A stretch of DNA of 64,000 nt from Mytilus trossulus (taxonomy: Eukaryota > Mollusca > Bivalvia > Mytilida > Mytilidae): contig NC_086378.1 in the NCBI RefSeq assembly GCF_036588685.1, positions 30,047,578-30,111,577 on the forward strand. Direction: 5' to 3'. Below, piece after piece: positions 46,785 through 58,430 of the stretch. Positions within the stretch are counted from its first letter, which is position 1. Each line of letters opens with the position of its first letter. The translations under genes were made by a program, and so were the position numbers. The notes beneath the pieces were generated by a model, which was not told where the DNA came from, searched no databases, and saw nothing but the letters and a program-made list of their open reading frames with translations.

Positions 46785-48270
46785 GCAGAAAAGAGGGACG
46801 AAAGATATCAGAGGCACAGTCAAACTCATAGATCTGAAATAAACTGATAACTTCATGGCTAAAAATGAAAAAGACAAACAGACAAACAATAGTATACATG
46901 ACAAAACATTGAAACTTAAGAATAAACAACACGAATCCCACCAAAAACTAGGGTTGATCTCAGGTGCTCCGGAAGGGTAAGCAGATCTTGCTCCACATAT
47001 GTTACCCGTCGTGTTGTTTATGAGATAACTGATCCGGTAAATAGTCTAATTCGGTAGGTCACATTCATGAAAGGGGAGGGGATTGTAGTTACGACGGAAG
47101 GAATATATCCTATATCATTTTTATAAACGGTTATTCCATAACAGTCATAACTAACTTGTGATGGCATCCGTTAAATTTACGAAGGGATGATTTCAACTTC
47201 ACCATTTGGAATTCTTGATTTAATAGATCCCATTGTAAGCAACAACCCTCTATCAAGAAAATGATGATAGGAGATGCAAACACGGGAATATCGTATCAAT
47301 TGGGAGATATATACACTGTATGCAGGTGCTGCTGGAATGTTGCTACTTAGAAATGCAAAGTTCACAATTGGAAAGCTGAAATCATCTTAGTTGTCGTAAA
47401 GATTTGTTTTTAATCGACCCTCATTGTCAATTTTTATAGGTAAGTCAAGATAGGAGGCCGACTTAACTGTATCTGTTTTTATCCTTTATCTCTAGTTCAA
47501 TGGGATAGATGCGATCGACATAATCACCAAATTTTGAATTATTTAGTGAAAGAACATCTTTATAGCGGAAAGTAGAGTTAAAGGATATTGCTAACTTTTT
47601 ATCTTTATTCTTAAGAAGTTCCTGTATTAAGGATGTTTGCTTGTCATGTTTTGGAATTTTTGTCAGATTTTCGGATTCCTCTGGTATTATCCATTTGAAT
47701 GCCATAAAAAAATTTGCCCATTGACCCCAATTTTTCCTATTATAAATGTTTTACATGTATAAAGATAAGCCATCTGTAAAAGTCTTATAACATTTTATTT
47801 ATTTTTTGATAGTTTTTGAGAACTTTAACTTGTCAATGATAAAGTTATGAAAAGTCCAGAGAGAACATTTTCCCGCCAAAATTTCAATGGCTAATATCTC
47901 GAAAACAAGCACATTAACCTATATATTTTCTTGGCTCTCTTGATTCCATTATTAATCTCCTATCAACATATACCAGTGTTTTGAAAAGTTATTTATTTTG
48001 AAACTGAGAAGCGAACTCCCTTAAGTTAGCCCAATAATAATAAAGAAACAAGTCTGCTGAAAAACACGTCCTCCGAACGTAACAAATATGTTGTCAATCA
48101 AGAAATCAAGCATCTTGATAATGTCAGTTTCAGAGAATTTTTTGTTTGAATCAGAATGATCCTTTACAAAGTAGGATTTATCTCTTCTTAAGACAAGATA
48201 CTAGTATCTACGTTTGCCATTCCAGATACTCCATCGTTTAGAAGTGACAATAATAAAGTGTAACTTGAAA
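46785..48270 (-). pseudogene. Retroelement reverse transcriptase relic with 3' tail
   Basis: Read on the minus strand, three pieces of one reverse transcriptase remain in order. About 48260-48045 gives SETDIIKMLDFLIDNIFVTF and GGRVFQQT. Then 47705-47463 gives ISFNSTFRYKDVLSLNNSKF. Then 47390-47177 gives SNIPAAPAYSVYISQLIRYS. The YxDD catalytic box is damaged (YKDV), and unrelated AT-rich sequence (47706-48040) replaces part of the palm. The stretch 47170-46785 reads as its 3' tail (GAGCACCTGAGATCAACCCT). Family not determined; a Penelope-like or other non-LTR type is possible. Confidence 0.75.
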
Positions 48271-48279
48271 ACAAATTTG

Positions 48280-49200
48280 CGAGTTAAATTCGTCAAATAA
48301 GGACGAAACATGAATTGACATACACTCTAGATGAAACATTGACCAATACATATAGATATATACGGAAAAGCAGTTCAACGGTGGTAAAATCTGATAACCC
48401 GAGTAAGAAGACTAACCTAGGTAACAAACAAAACTGAAGAATCGCATTAAATAAAAAAATAGAGCGAGACAGAGATGATCGACATGGAATAGCGTCTCAT
48501 GCAATGCATGCATCACCCGCATTCGAATCCACACTCTGTCACAATTTAACAATAGCGAAAATTATGATAACCCATGATTAGCTAGAAGCTTGAGGGCATA
48601 TGATACAGTTACAAGGGAGGTTATGACGTTGCTAACGTAAAATGTTATTTTTCAAGACTTCAAACTGTGACATATTGGGAAAAGGTGTATTTTTCGACTG
48701 GTTTTTAATATTCAAACTGATTTGATTTAAGAAAAAAGATTCATGCACACGTCTTTTTTAAAATGGCATTTGGTTTGATAACGTATGAAGAATATTTGTA
48801 CCAATTTTCAAGAAAGTGTCAAAAATGGATTTTTTTTAAAATTTGATAAACATACAGCAAAAAATGAAGTTTTTTTTCTACATTCATTAATATTTGATAA
48901 ATATGAGTAATTTGTAAAATTAATATGCATTAATTTAAAATACATTTTTATTGACAGAAATTACAGATTATATATTTGACAAAAAAAAAAACCAGATTGT
49001 GTTTATCTTTGAAAATAAAGAAAAATGTATTTCTTTCGAAAGGGAAAATCCGAATTTTGTGCAAATATCTGAATTTCGACCTCATTTTACTCAAACAGTA
49101 GCATATCTTATAAAAATAGCCTAAATGCAAAATTTCATCAAAATTTCAATACAGGATAGAATGTATCGTATGCTCTTAATAGCCTTAAGTTCTGTATAAA
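48280..49200. other. Intergenic upstream of copy A, nothing recognised
   Basis: AT-rich sequence with no convincing exon or promoter. A first non-coding exon of copy A could lie here. Confidence 0.45.
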
Positions 49201-49207
49201 TCAAATT

Positions 49208-49345
49208 AATGCCTGTACCAAGTCAGAAATATGCTGTCACAGTTGTTATCCATTCGTTGATGTGTTTGAGCTTTTGATTATGCCATTTGATTAGAGACTT
49301 TTCGTTTGGAATTTTCCCCGGAGTTCAGTATTTTTGTAATTTTTC
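49208..49345 (+). repeat. TTATCCATTCG-type dispersed repeat
   Basis: GCCTGTACCAAGTCAGAAAT, CAGTTGTTATCCATTCGTTG and ATTTGATTAGAGACTTTTCG match the block at 46255-46400. Confidence 0.6.
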
Positions 49346-49737
49346 TTTTTTAAATATATTATGCAAGTGTCGTCAAGTATAATTGTAAGAATTAGAATGT
49401 ATTTGTTATCAAACATGCATGCATACCATAATCCAAACACATATTTGCACAAGAAAAACTAGGATTACCAGTACTGAAATTAAATTTGACCTTTTCTAAA
49501 TTACAAGTAGGCTAGTCTACCAAGCTAATTTTCTATCAGTTTTTGTGCATCATTAATACGTGCATTTAAAAGTTGTAGTTATACACATGTTATACACATA
49601 TGTCCTTTGTAGGTAGGTTATAGTATATGAGTATAAAGAATTCATTCATTCAGAACATTTTCCACATTTAAATGTACAATTTCAATCAATTCAATGACGT
49701 ATGTAAACCCTCTTTATAGACAAGGATGTAATACACG

Positions 49738-50624
49738 ATGAACCAAATTAACAACGAACATTTTGACAATTTTAAGTCAGTTGTTGTTGCCTTGAAATTA
49801 ACAGTTGATGGATTACAAGACTTCGTTAATGGAAACCTTCAAAGTTTACATCAAAATATATATAGAAAGTGTTCAATGGGTCAATGTAAGGTAAACTGTA
49901 GTAGACGATATGGAAATGCATTTTCACGTTGGTGCACTACGTGTAGTACTTGGAAGAAAGAACTCCACCAGTTTAATCGGTACCGGAACCATTGGGATAA
50001 AATAAAATGGACAAAATTAGATACAATAGATTTTCCTTTCTCCCATGAAGAGGTTGCAAAAGTCTTTGTTCAAGACTTCACGCACGTTCGACAAGGAGTA
50101 CTGAAAGATTTAAGTGCTAAATTTGAAAATATTCAGCTGCATAATCAACGACACATTAATTGCCGATATTCAGCGCTTACGAAATATGTATTTTGCTCAT
50201 AATTATGATGTTTCGTTACATGACGTTGAAAAAACTCAATGTTTTAATTGTTTTATTGCGCTATTGAAAATACAAGATATAGAGTGCACCCAAAGCTACA
50301 AAGCTGCTTTGAATATAATGGAAGAAATGAAAACATCACAGAAAATACCAGAGAGAATCTTAAGAGATCCAGACGTACAGTACACTATATCAATTATCCA
50401 CAATGTTGTACAGAGAAAAACATTTGAAAGGATACAAGATAATGAAATTACGCTGGACAATGAACAACTTTATCATGTTCATACCAAACGATTAACTGAA
50501 CTTAAAAAACAAACAAATTACTTGACACATTTCCTCCCTTTGGTATTCCTTTTGGCAACGCTAGCATTCGGTTTATATACAATATGGTACGGTTTATTTT
50601 CTGAAGACACAGAACCAGTTAAAG
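49738..50624 (+). pseudogene. Copy A exon 1: CXorf38-like HEPN region plus membrane segment
   Basis: ATG at 49738 follows a possible acceptor (CTTTATAG), so a 5'UTR intron is possible. A cysteine cluster, C-x4-C-x3-C-x11-C-x2-C with CSTWKKEL after it, and the EVAKVFV block resemble vertebrate CXorf38. After a one-base shift at about 50110-50140 the frame continues with CIINDTLIADIQRLRNMYFA and H (R codon at 50180), an Rx4-6H signature of HEPN domains, many of which are RNases. A hydrophobic stretch LTHFLPLVFLLATLAFGLYT (about 50518-50577) looks like one transmembrane helix. The donor is at 50625. Whether this HEPN copy cleaves RNA is not known. Confidence 0.75.
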
Positions 50625-51356
50625 GTAAAACATTCTTATTCTTATTTCATCATTTCTTACAAGGATTTGGTTAATGCCATTGCTGCATAACGGATTAATT
50701 GATTAATATTTGATTTAAGCTGCCTTTGTAAATAAAGGCCTTATCACGGTGCTTGTGTGTATTACTATTTGCATTATACTGCCGGACGTTCAATACCCGA
50801 TGATGACGAAATTAAAAAGTATAACTGTAGGCAATTTAAGTAGACATATTTGGTTAAGTAGACACTTATTATTGGGACCATGCAGCCAAAACTATGTAAA
50901 CATACATCATAGAAAAAAACGACATAAAAACTCAAACAAACTTAAAAAAGCATTTGAAAAAATATTTTTTTGTAGTTGATAGTTCTTTGAGAGTTTTGAA
51001 ACATAATTTTAGTATTTGTTTACTAAAACAAAAATATGACAATTTTAAAATGGGTTCTTATCCATGTTATTAACCCTTGATAATTTTAGATTGTTATACA
51101 TTACTAAAGGAAACAAAACAAAACATTAAAACAAAGAAAAAACAGACAGCACCTTGCACAAAATAAAAAAAAGGGAAATGAGCAACAGTCCAAAAGTACT
51201 AAATAGAAATTGAAAGAGCAAAAACTAACCATACCACCGACAAAGCTGTAGTTTACACAAAAAAATAAATGTGTCCATGAAGAGCCAACATAATCTCTCT
51301 TAGTAATTGACATATAGCATTGCCTCTGGTATGTTTAAATTCAGTTTAAATTACAG

Positions 51357-52600
51357 GGTGTCTTAGCGTACGATTTGATGAATACTGGAAAAGTGATCTA
51401 GATTTTGATTTGTATGTCCAGGAAATAAACAACGAAAGCATAATTGAGAGATCATGGATTCTTCATGAGATTCAAACTCACAATAATTCTGAAAGAAAAG
51501 GAATACTAATGTCAGCTGATATGGGGTTCGGGAAATCAACCATCGTTTCAAAAATCGTTTGTGCAGACCAAACTTCTATCCGGTATTCATTAAGAAAACA
51601 AACACTTGTATATCACATTTGTCGGCATGACTTGATTTTATCTACCAAACCCGAAGTCTTCGTGCGTAATTTAGCAGGAGCAATCGTTAAAACAAACCCA
51701 GAGATTGGAAATGCAATTCTTTCAGATGATATGGCTCTTGATTTTTCTATATGGCAAATGTTCAATTGATCCAGTGGCCTGTTTAGAATTTTCTGTTTTG
51801 AATAAAATAAACCAAAGGAGTGATGATGGAAAGTATCTTATCATTATAGATGCAATTGATGAATGCGAAACTTCTGGAGGAATTGATTTAGCTGGTTTGT
51901 TATATAAGAAATTATCATTCTTTCCAGCTAACTTTAAGTTTTTAATAACTTCTAGAAATATTGAAAGATTGCTTTATAAATTCAAAGAACTTGAATATAT
52001 CGATCTTCAAGCATATGAACAAAATAATTTGCAAGACATACGGTTGTATCTTGAAAATATAACCCAGATGACAAATGAAGAAATTGTAAAACAAACTGAA
52101 ATTTCAGGAAGAAATTTTCTCCAAGTTAAACATTATTTCGATTATTGTAAGGATTTGAGTATCGATGATTGCGATCATATCCCAGAAAGTCTTGAAAAAA
52201 TATATATTCTAAATTTCGAGCGAGTTTTTGGTGAAAAGGGATATCTTTTTGAAGAATTTATCAGTATGTTCGAAGTTTTATGTTCCTTGCAAGATCATCT
52301 TGATGAAAACAAACTTTTTGAAGTTGCAGGTCTTAAATCAAAAGAAATAAAAAGAAAAGCATCTCGTATTTTAGGAAATGAATTACGTCATTTTATAAAG
52401 ATATCGAATAGTTTTATTTCATTTCAACACAAATCAATCAGTGAATTCCTTACAAATACCTCAAGAAAGCATTTGAACTTTTTTGTTGATTCCAGAAATG
52501 GTCATAAACTTTTTGCGAAGTATTTGTTGAATGACTTAAATGTCTCGAAGATCTTATTCATAATGGATGACAGAGATAAAATGATGTGCCAATATGAAGT
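51357..52600 (+). pseudogene. Copy A: STAND/NACHT-type NTPase region
   Basis: From the acceptor at 51356 the frame reads GCLSVRFDEYWKSDLDFDLY, then a P-loop in RKGILMSADMGFGKST (Walker A at 51521-51541). After a one-base shift at about 51765-51771 it reads DPVACLEFSVL and Walker B KYLIIIDAIDECE (about 51834-51870), followed by NFKFLITSRN, a sensor-like motif of STAND ATPases. A helical winged region follows up to about 52600. Order and spacing fit NACHT-type STAND proteins. Confidence 0.8.
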
Positions 52601-55600
52601 ATTTTGCGGTTATAACATGTTACATATTGCAGCACAACGTGGATATACCAAAATTGTAAAAGAACTTTTACTAAGAAATATAACATTACTTTATGAACAT
52701 AATACTATGCAAATGAATGCATTTCACTTGGCAGCAGAAAATGGACATGCTCATGTTTTACGAATTTTCCTTCAAGTTAATAGTTCTTTAGGAGATTCAC
52801 GTTCATTGTACTTGGCATAAAAAAATGGACACACGAAAGTTGTTGCTCTTTTACTTAATTATATTGAAGAACACTGTTTACCGTGTACTGTGAATATGTA
52901 TGGGAGACCAAGTTTACAGACTGGTGAGGAACAAGAAGATGGAAAATTATTAGTGCAGTTTCTTTTTAACATGTCTGAAACTCCTGTCTTGAATTTCGCT
53001 GAGGATTTGCGATTAATAACTTGTGATACATCCCTAAATGCTGCCGTTAAAAATGGACATATTGAAATCGTTAAAATATTGATAGAAAAAAGCGCAAAAA
53101 CAGTTAATTGCAGTATTTACGATGGGTCAATTCCTCTATTCACGGCAGTCAAATATAATCGAAATGAAATATTCAGACTTTTATATGATGTATCAGACTT
53201 ATCTCATAAATGTAATGGGATTTATATTGATCAATTAAAACCCAGAGGTTCAGAAACACAAATTCTGAATTCACAGAAATGTCCAGATAATGCAGGAGTG
53301 GAATATTTACTAGCTATATATGACAATCTCAAATTGATCGAATACGTTGTTCAGAAAGGTCACGGAAATTGGGAAGCAGTAGATAAAGAGGGTTGTACTC
53401 CGCTTCATTACGCTTTTTGTCGTGGAAGTTACAAATTTGTATTTTTTTTCATATTTGAAAAAAGACTTCCTCTGAATTTGTTGTCGAGATCAATCAATGG
53501 TTCTACTCCTTTCCATTCGGCAGCAGCTTGTCAGTCATTCATATTACATCAATATATTCATAAGCTGAATGAGACTTTATTGCCACCTATACCGGATGTA
53601 TTTGATAATCAAGGTCACTCTGTTTTACAATACGGTTTGAATAAATCAATCAGTGCCGATGATTTAATAAGAATTAACAAAATTGGTGAGGATGATTTTA
53701 CTTTTTCATTGTTTTTAGTAGTAACAAGATTTGATCACAATATTCTGCATACTGATGAAGAAGAAAACAACTTTCTTCATTACGCTTCGAAATCTGGGAA
53801 TAACTGGGTGTTTGCACTGATTTGTGCCGTAGATATGTTTAAAGATAAGGTACAGTTTTTATTAAATCAACGAAATAAACATAATCGAACCCCCTTGGAA
53901 GTCGCATTTGATACTTTACCAAGGCGGAAATCCTTTGAGGCAATCAAAATTCCTGACAACTGCAGTTTGACTGATGTTTTCCTTGTAAAATGTAAAGCAA
54001 ACTATTCAGTTTTACTTTCTCCACACGAGTATTTTATGGTCGATACCTCTGCTGGTGGACTATCAGTCCCCGAGGGTATCATCAGCTCAGTAGTCAGTAT
54101 TTCGATACTGACATGATTTAACAAACTTTACTAAAATTGTCCGTTTATAAATTTATAAATTATTAAAAAACTAAGGTTTCAACTCCCTCAGGCAAAGTTG
54201 GTCTTAGATGAATTTGGCTATTTATTTTAGGTATTTTTTATATATAGCTCTTCAACGGTTTCGGTACTTGTACATCTTCGGATTTCAAATGTTTGGCTTT
54301 GAGCGTTCCTGATGAAGGTAAATCCAGAAAAGCGCTTCGGACGCAAGAAATTAATAACGTGTTGTTTTCAATATTTTACATCACTGGGTCGATACCTCTG
54401 CTGGTGGACTATCAGTCCCCGAGGGTATCATCAGCTCAGTAGTCAGTATTTCGATACTGACATGATTTAACAAACTTTACTAAAATTGTCCGTTTATAAA
54501 TTTATAAATTATTAAAAAACTAAGGTTTCAACTCCCTCAGGCAAAGTTGGTCTTAGATGAATTTGGCTATTTATTTTAGGTATTTTTTATATATAGCTCT
54601 TCAACGGTTTCGGTACTTGTACATCTTCGGATTTCAAATGTTTGGCTTTGAGCGTTCCTGATGAAGGTAAATCCAGAAAAGCGCTTCGGACGCAAGAAAT
54701 TAATAACGTGTTGTTTTCAATATATTATACTTTCCGTGTTCCAGTATTTTCATGAAAAGGAAAACGTCTTGGAAATCAAGATCAGTGAACTACTAGAGAT
54801 TTCTATAAATAAATCCAGAGTGTATCCGATTCTTATTATGAAAGCATATGCAGAACGGGAAGTTCAAAATGTTCTACAGAAGTCTTCAAAAATACCTTTG
54901 TTATTATCCAAGTCTAATTCGCCACACATTATCAAACTACTATTGCACACAGAAAATGCACTTTATTGTAACGGAAGGAAAAGTGCTCTTCATGAAATAG
55001 TACATAATGACAGGAATATCCAATGGACTTTTCACTCTCTATCTTTTCTAAATCCGGTTTTTAAAAAATACTCTGCAAAATATCTAGATGAATCTTTCGA
55101 TGACCAAGGATACAATTTACTTCACAGATCCATTATAGGGGCACATAGGAATACGATAGAATATCTTATACATCAAGGAATGAATCTTTGGCAGCCTTCC
55201 AGAAATAACCAAACATCTCTTGAAATATGCATTTACAACTCACCATATACAGACAATGGTAATATACCAACGTACTACACACGTGGCTCTCGTTTTCATA
55301 GCATTCAGTATGTATCGTCAACTGATAATAAAGGTGTACGCGTCGATAGTAGTAGTCTTATAAGTTTTGACGAGACAGCAAACTTTCTCTTGAACAACAT
55401 GATACAAACAAATGAAAATAAAAGACTATTTATCAAAAGTCAGCTGTGTGACTCGAAAAATAAACATTTTGGATTAATTCATATTGCAGCGGCTAAAGGT
55501 CTTTTTACGTTTTTGAAATCAGCAAGAGGAATCTATGGGTTAGATTATTTACGTTGTCAGGATAAATTTGGAGTAACACCAATGTATCTTGCGCATATTT

Positions 55601-56382
55601 ACAATCAAACAAAAATTGTCCGTTGGATGAGAAAATTGAAACTAAATATCAAAAGACCCGAGAACAGCTCAGAAAATATATTACTTTTTAATTTGATAGA
55701 TAATTATAAGTCACTAGATGAATACGATTGGACTTGTCTTCTTAGGTATAGATCAAAATATGGTGTACTTATACAAAACCAAATCCTTAGATGTAGTTTC
55801 AAGACTACACATTCACAAATTCATCATTCGTGGCCATTTAAGAGCAGCACGTATTCAAAATTCCGATTTCTTTGTTCTCTTATTGGCTATGCGGCGGATA
55901 TTACATCACATCGAATTAATATGGACATTCTGCATTTTAGTAATTTCAATGATATGGAATATATACCTTCTGAACTAAAAACCTTGACCAAGAAATTGCG
56001 TTTAAGTTTAAGTAGCTTACAAAGATGTGTTAAAATGTTTGAGAAAAAAGCATACTATATGATGAGAAAATTTATGTTGTTTGGAGCTGATGATAAAGAA
56101 TTTTATTTTAATCGATTACTTTCATCAGTAAAGAAGAAAAGTAGTTCACTTGGAGAAAATACAGAGTTAAACGTTTCCAAACTATTATATAAAGTTTATG
56201 ATACAAATTACAGTCATTTTAGAAGACTCCAGATGCGATCTGAACTTCATAGTTTTTGGCTGAAACAAAACCAAATTCAATCAACCGACGATTTACAAAT
56301 GGTCTTTAAATATCAAACTAATTATTTTCGAACATTAGATGATATCTTATTAGCTAGAAAGAAGTTTTTTCAAAAAGTGTAA
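52601..56382 (+). pseudogene. Copy A: ankyrin repeats and C-terminus
   Basis: Ankyrin-like units include NMLHIAAQRGYTKIVKELLL, AFHLAAENGHAHVLRIFL, LNAAVKNGHIEIVKILIE, GCTPLHYAF, NLLHRSIIGAHRNTIEYLI and LIHIAAAKGLFTFLKSA. A TAA at 52818 interrupts a repeat (SLYLA-stop-KNGHTKVVALLL) and the frame simply continues beyond it. A 685-bp repeat dimer splits the region at 54038-54722; the last long frame (to 56382) therefore begins in repeat DNA and its apparent first 20 or so residues are not native. The final 150 residues have no family I recognise. Confidence 0.8.
54038..54722 (+). mobile_element. Tandem dimer of a bivalve SINE-like repeat inserted in copy A
   Basis: Two nearly identical 349-bp units begin at 54038 and 54387, each starting GGTCGATACCTCTGCTGG and ending near GCGCTTCGGACGCAAG and TTGTTTTCAAT. 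Copy B lacks the insert and reads straight from GAGTATTTTAT to ACTTTCCGTG, which fixes both edges. The short AT flanks (ATTTTAT, TATTAT) are compatible with a target duplication. The unit belongs to a dispersed family also seen as tails near 31680-31760 and 45640-45830. Confidence 0.8.
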
Positions 56383-56557
56383 TAAGTTTGATCAATTAGT
56401 ATGCGATAGTGTAAACATACAGTTGCAATACATAATATTTAGCTATATACAGAATTCTGCTTTGTGCTCCACTACTTTAAATACATTCTTTGTTACAAAA
56501 CTATTAAGTTGTGGTTTTTGATAAGTGTACTGGTCTACTCGTGAAAGTCTTAACAAG

Positions 56558-56563
56558 AATAAA
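56558..56563 (+). promoter_or_regulatory. Polyadenylation signal of copy A
   Basis: AATAAA, 176 bp after the terminal TAA, conserved at the matching place in copy B (62211). Confidence 0.55.
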
Positions 56564-56929
56564 GTTTTGTTATGCGCATAATGTTCATTTCAATCATATG
56601 AGCATACCTGGAATATTCTTATTCAACTGCTTTTTGATCATTTATAGACTTAAAATTCTGAAATTGGAAAATATCAACTGACTGGTCTGAATTATTTCAA
56701 ACTTGAATTTTGAATAAGATGTTTTTTGCAGTTTTTTGCAGTTTGTTGTTAGTAAAGTGATTGCAAATCTCGTTCAAGATGCACGAAGGGATGTTATGGG
56801 ATGTTATGGTGATTTAGTATTACTATTTACCATGTCGCCAAATTCATTTTTTCTTCTTGCCTTAGATTATTGTAAAGCATACTATAAGTCTTGATATTGA
56901 GAGTCAATGTATAGAGAAGGCCGTTAATC

Positions 56930-57440
56930 AAAGCCACCAAAAACGAGAAAACAAATCCGGTTTACAAATTAAAACCGAGAGAAACGCATCAACTATAAAA
57001 GGCTAACAACTGACAAACAGAAAGTGCATCAAAAACAAACACAAACAATACATTAAAACAAACTATTTGGTAACATCTGCCACATGCCTGACTTGGTTCA
57101 GGATATTTAAAGAACAAATTGCTGGTTGAAAAAACAAATTATAAGAATTGAATCCGAATCATTGTCACGTGAACTGATTATATCATTTCTGTCCTCAATT
57201 CGGCAATAAAACAGAACTATAAGCACCTGTCACCCAGTATTGGAGATGCAGCTCATACACAATCAGTTCGATCTCCGAAAAATGTCTGTACCAAGTAAGG
57301 GATATGACAGCTGTAACAAGAAGATCCATTGTTTTATATAGTAGAGTGTTTAGTTGTCCAGTTTACATGGAATTTCCAATTTTTTAATTGCATTTGAAGT
57401 TCAACCTTTTGTCGTATATAGAACCGTTTTTTTATATTTT
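56930..57440 (+). repeat. Dispersed repeat in the flank of copy A
   Basis: GAAGGCCGTTAATCAAAGCC, ACATCTGCCACATGCCTGAC and CTGTACCAAGTAAGGGATAT are mussel-repeat landmarks. The same block recurs in unit B at 62530-63110. Confidence 0.6.
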
Positions 57441-58117
57441 GGGTGAAACTCACCAAAGACATCAAACGTATAAGTTGGTATGCCAGAACCGAGCAGTGTC
57501 TACATAACACCTAGTAATTGCGCTCGGTCCAAAATAAAATCATGTATACGTTTAACGACCACAAACAGAAATTTCAAAACAAAGCGGTGCCAAATCTTGC
57601 TATGATAGGCAACACACGGCAGAAGAAACACCTTAATATTTCTACTGAAAAATAACAATTATCTATAGACAATAAATTTTTAAGAAGCAACAGACCAATA
57701 ACATTGACTGAATATTAGATCAGGATTGTTAAGTCTTTTTGTCATTGTTTGATGTACAACATTCAGTTTTCCCGCACTATTAAGATTAAGTTGTTCGAGC
57801 GGGTAAAGAGTTGATTTTACTCGTTTCAAGGATTAACTTTGCTGCTTCAAAATTATTAAAAGCATAGAAGAGGTTTGTTTATATTGCTGATTTACACTTA
57901 TATCATTTCTTTTTACGTTTGATTTTCAGATCCCGAGAATTTATTGAATTTTGTAAATGTTAAATGCTGAACATAATTGGTAAAGCACACGTTATTAAAA
58001 AGTTCATCGGAAAATACCATGACTTGTTGATAAATATGTCGTATCAACATTTGCCAAATAATACATGATGGTCCTGACGTGGTTTCTTATAGGTAATATG
58101 GGTTGAATTGTTTTATA

Positions 58118-58430
58118 CCCCACCTACGATAGTAGAGGGGCATTCTGTTTTCTGGTCTGTGCGTCCGTTCGTCCGTCCGTACGTCGATTGTTCGTCTGAT
58201 CGTCTGTTTTCTGTTCGTCCGTTCGTACCGCGTCAGGTTAAAGTTTTTGGTCAGGGTAGTTTTTGATGAAGTTGAAGTCCAGTCAACATGAAACTTAGAA
58301 CACATGTTCCCTATGATATGATCTTTCTTATTTGAATGCCAAATTAAAGTTTTGACCCCAATTTCGTGGTCCACTGAACATGGAAAATGGTAGTGCTAAA
58401 GGGGCATCCGTGTACTATGGACACATTCTT
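58118..58430 (+). repeat. CCACCTACGATAGTAGAGGGGC dispersed repeat
   Basis: Starts at the CCCCACCTACGATAGTAGAG motif, then a GTCCGTTCGTCCGTCCGTAC tract and the block TGAAACTTAGAACACATGTT. The copy in unit B starts near 63702. Non-coding. Confidence 0.75.

Larger units (their letters stand above)
49738..56382 (+). pseudogene. HEPN-TM-STAND NTPase-ankyrin gene, copy A (broken)
   Basis: There are two coding blocks, 49738-50624 and 51357-56382, joined by a 732-bp intron in matching phase (AAAG|GTAAAA to ACAG|GG). The intact product would have been about 1,740 aa. In order it has a CXorf38-like cysteine and HEPN region, a transmembrane segment, a NACHT/STAND-type NTPase with Walker A GFGKST and Walker B LIIIDAIDE, about ten ankyrin-like repeats, and an unrecognised C-terminus. 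Such designs are typical of innate-immune sensors. Breaks visible here are a +1 frameshift at about 50110-50140, a +1 frameshift at about 51765-51771, an in-frame TAA at 52818-52820, and a repeat insertion at 54038-54722. The long remaining open frames suggest recent decay, or assembly errors at the two single-base shifts. A truncated or re-initiated product cannot be excluded. Confidence 0.82.
52785..58425 (+). repeat. Tandem segmental duplication, unit A
   Basis: The unit spans the ankyrin exon from about 52785, the 3'UTR and about 2 kb of repeat-rich flank. Its partner is 59136-64000. The offset changes from about 6350 to about 5670 bp across the SINE dimer, which is present only here. Divergence is higher at the 5' end and very low at 55290-55740. 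Confidence 0.85.

Noticed and set aside
50110..50140. A 23-nt GT…AG segment as a tiny intron explaining the first frameshift
   Set aside because: It is too short for splicing and its removal would give the wrong frame.
54661..54740. Apparent ATG start of the long frame ending at 56382
   Set aside because: The ATG is in the inserted SINE-like repeat. Copy B shows that the native frame continues from upstream without it.
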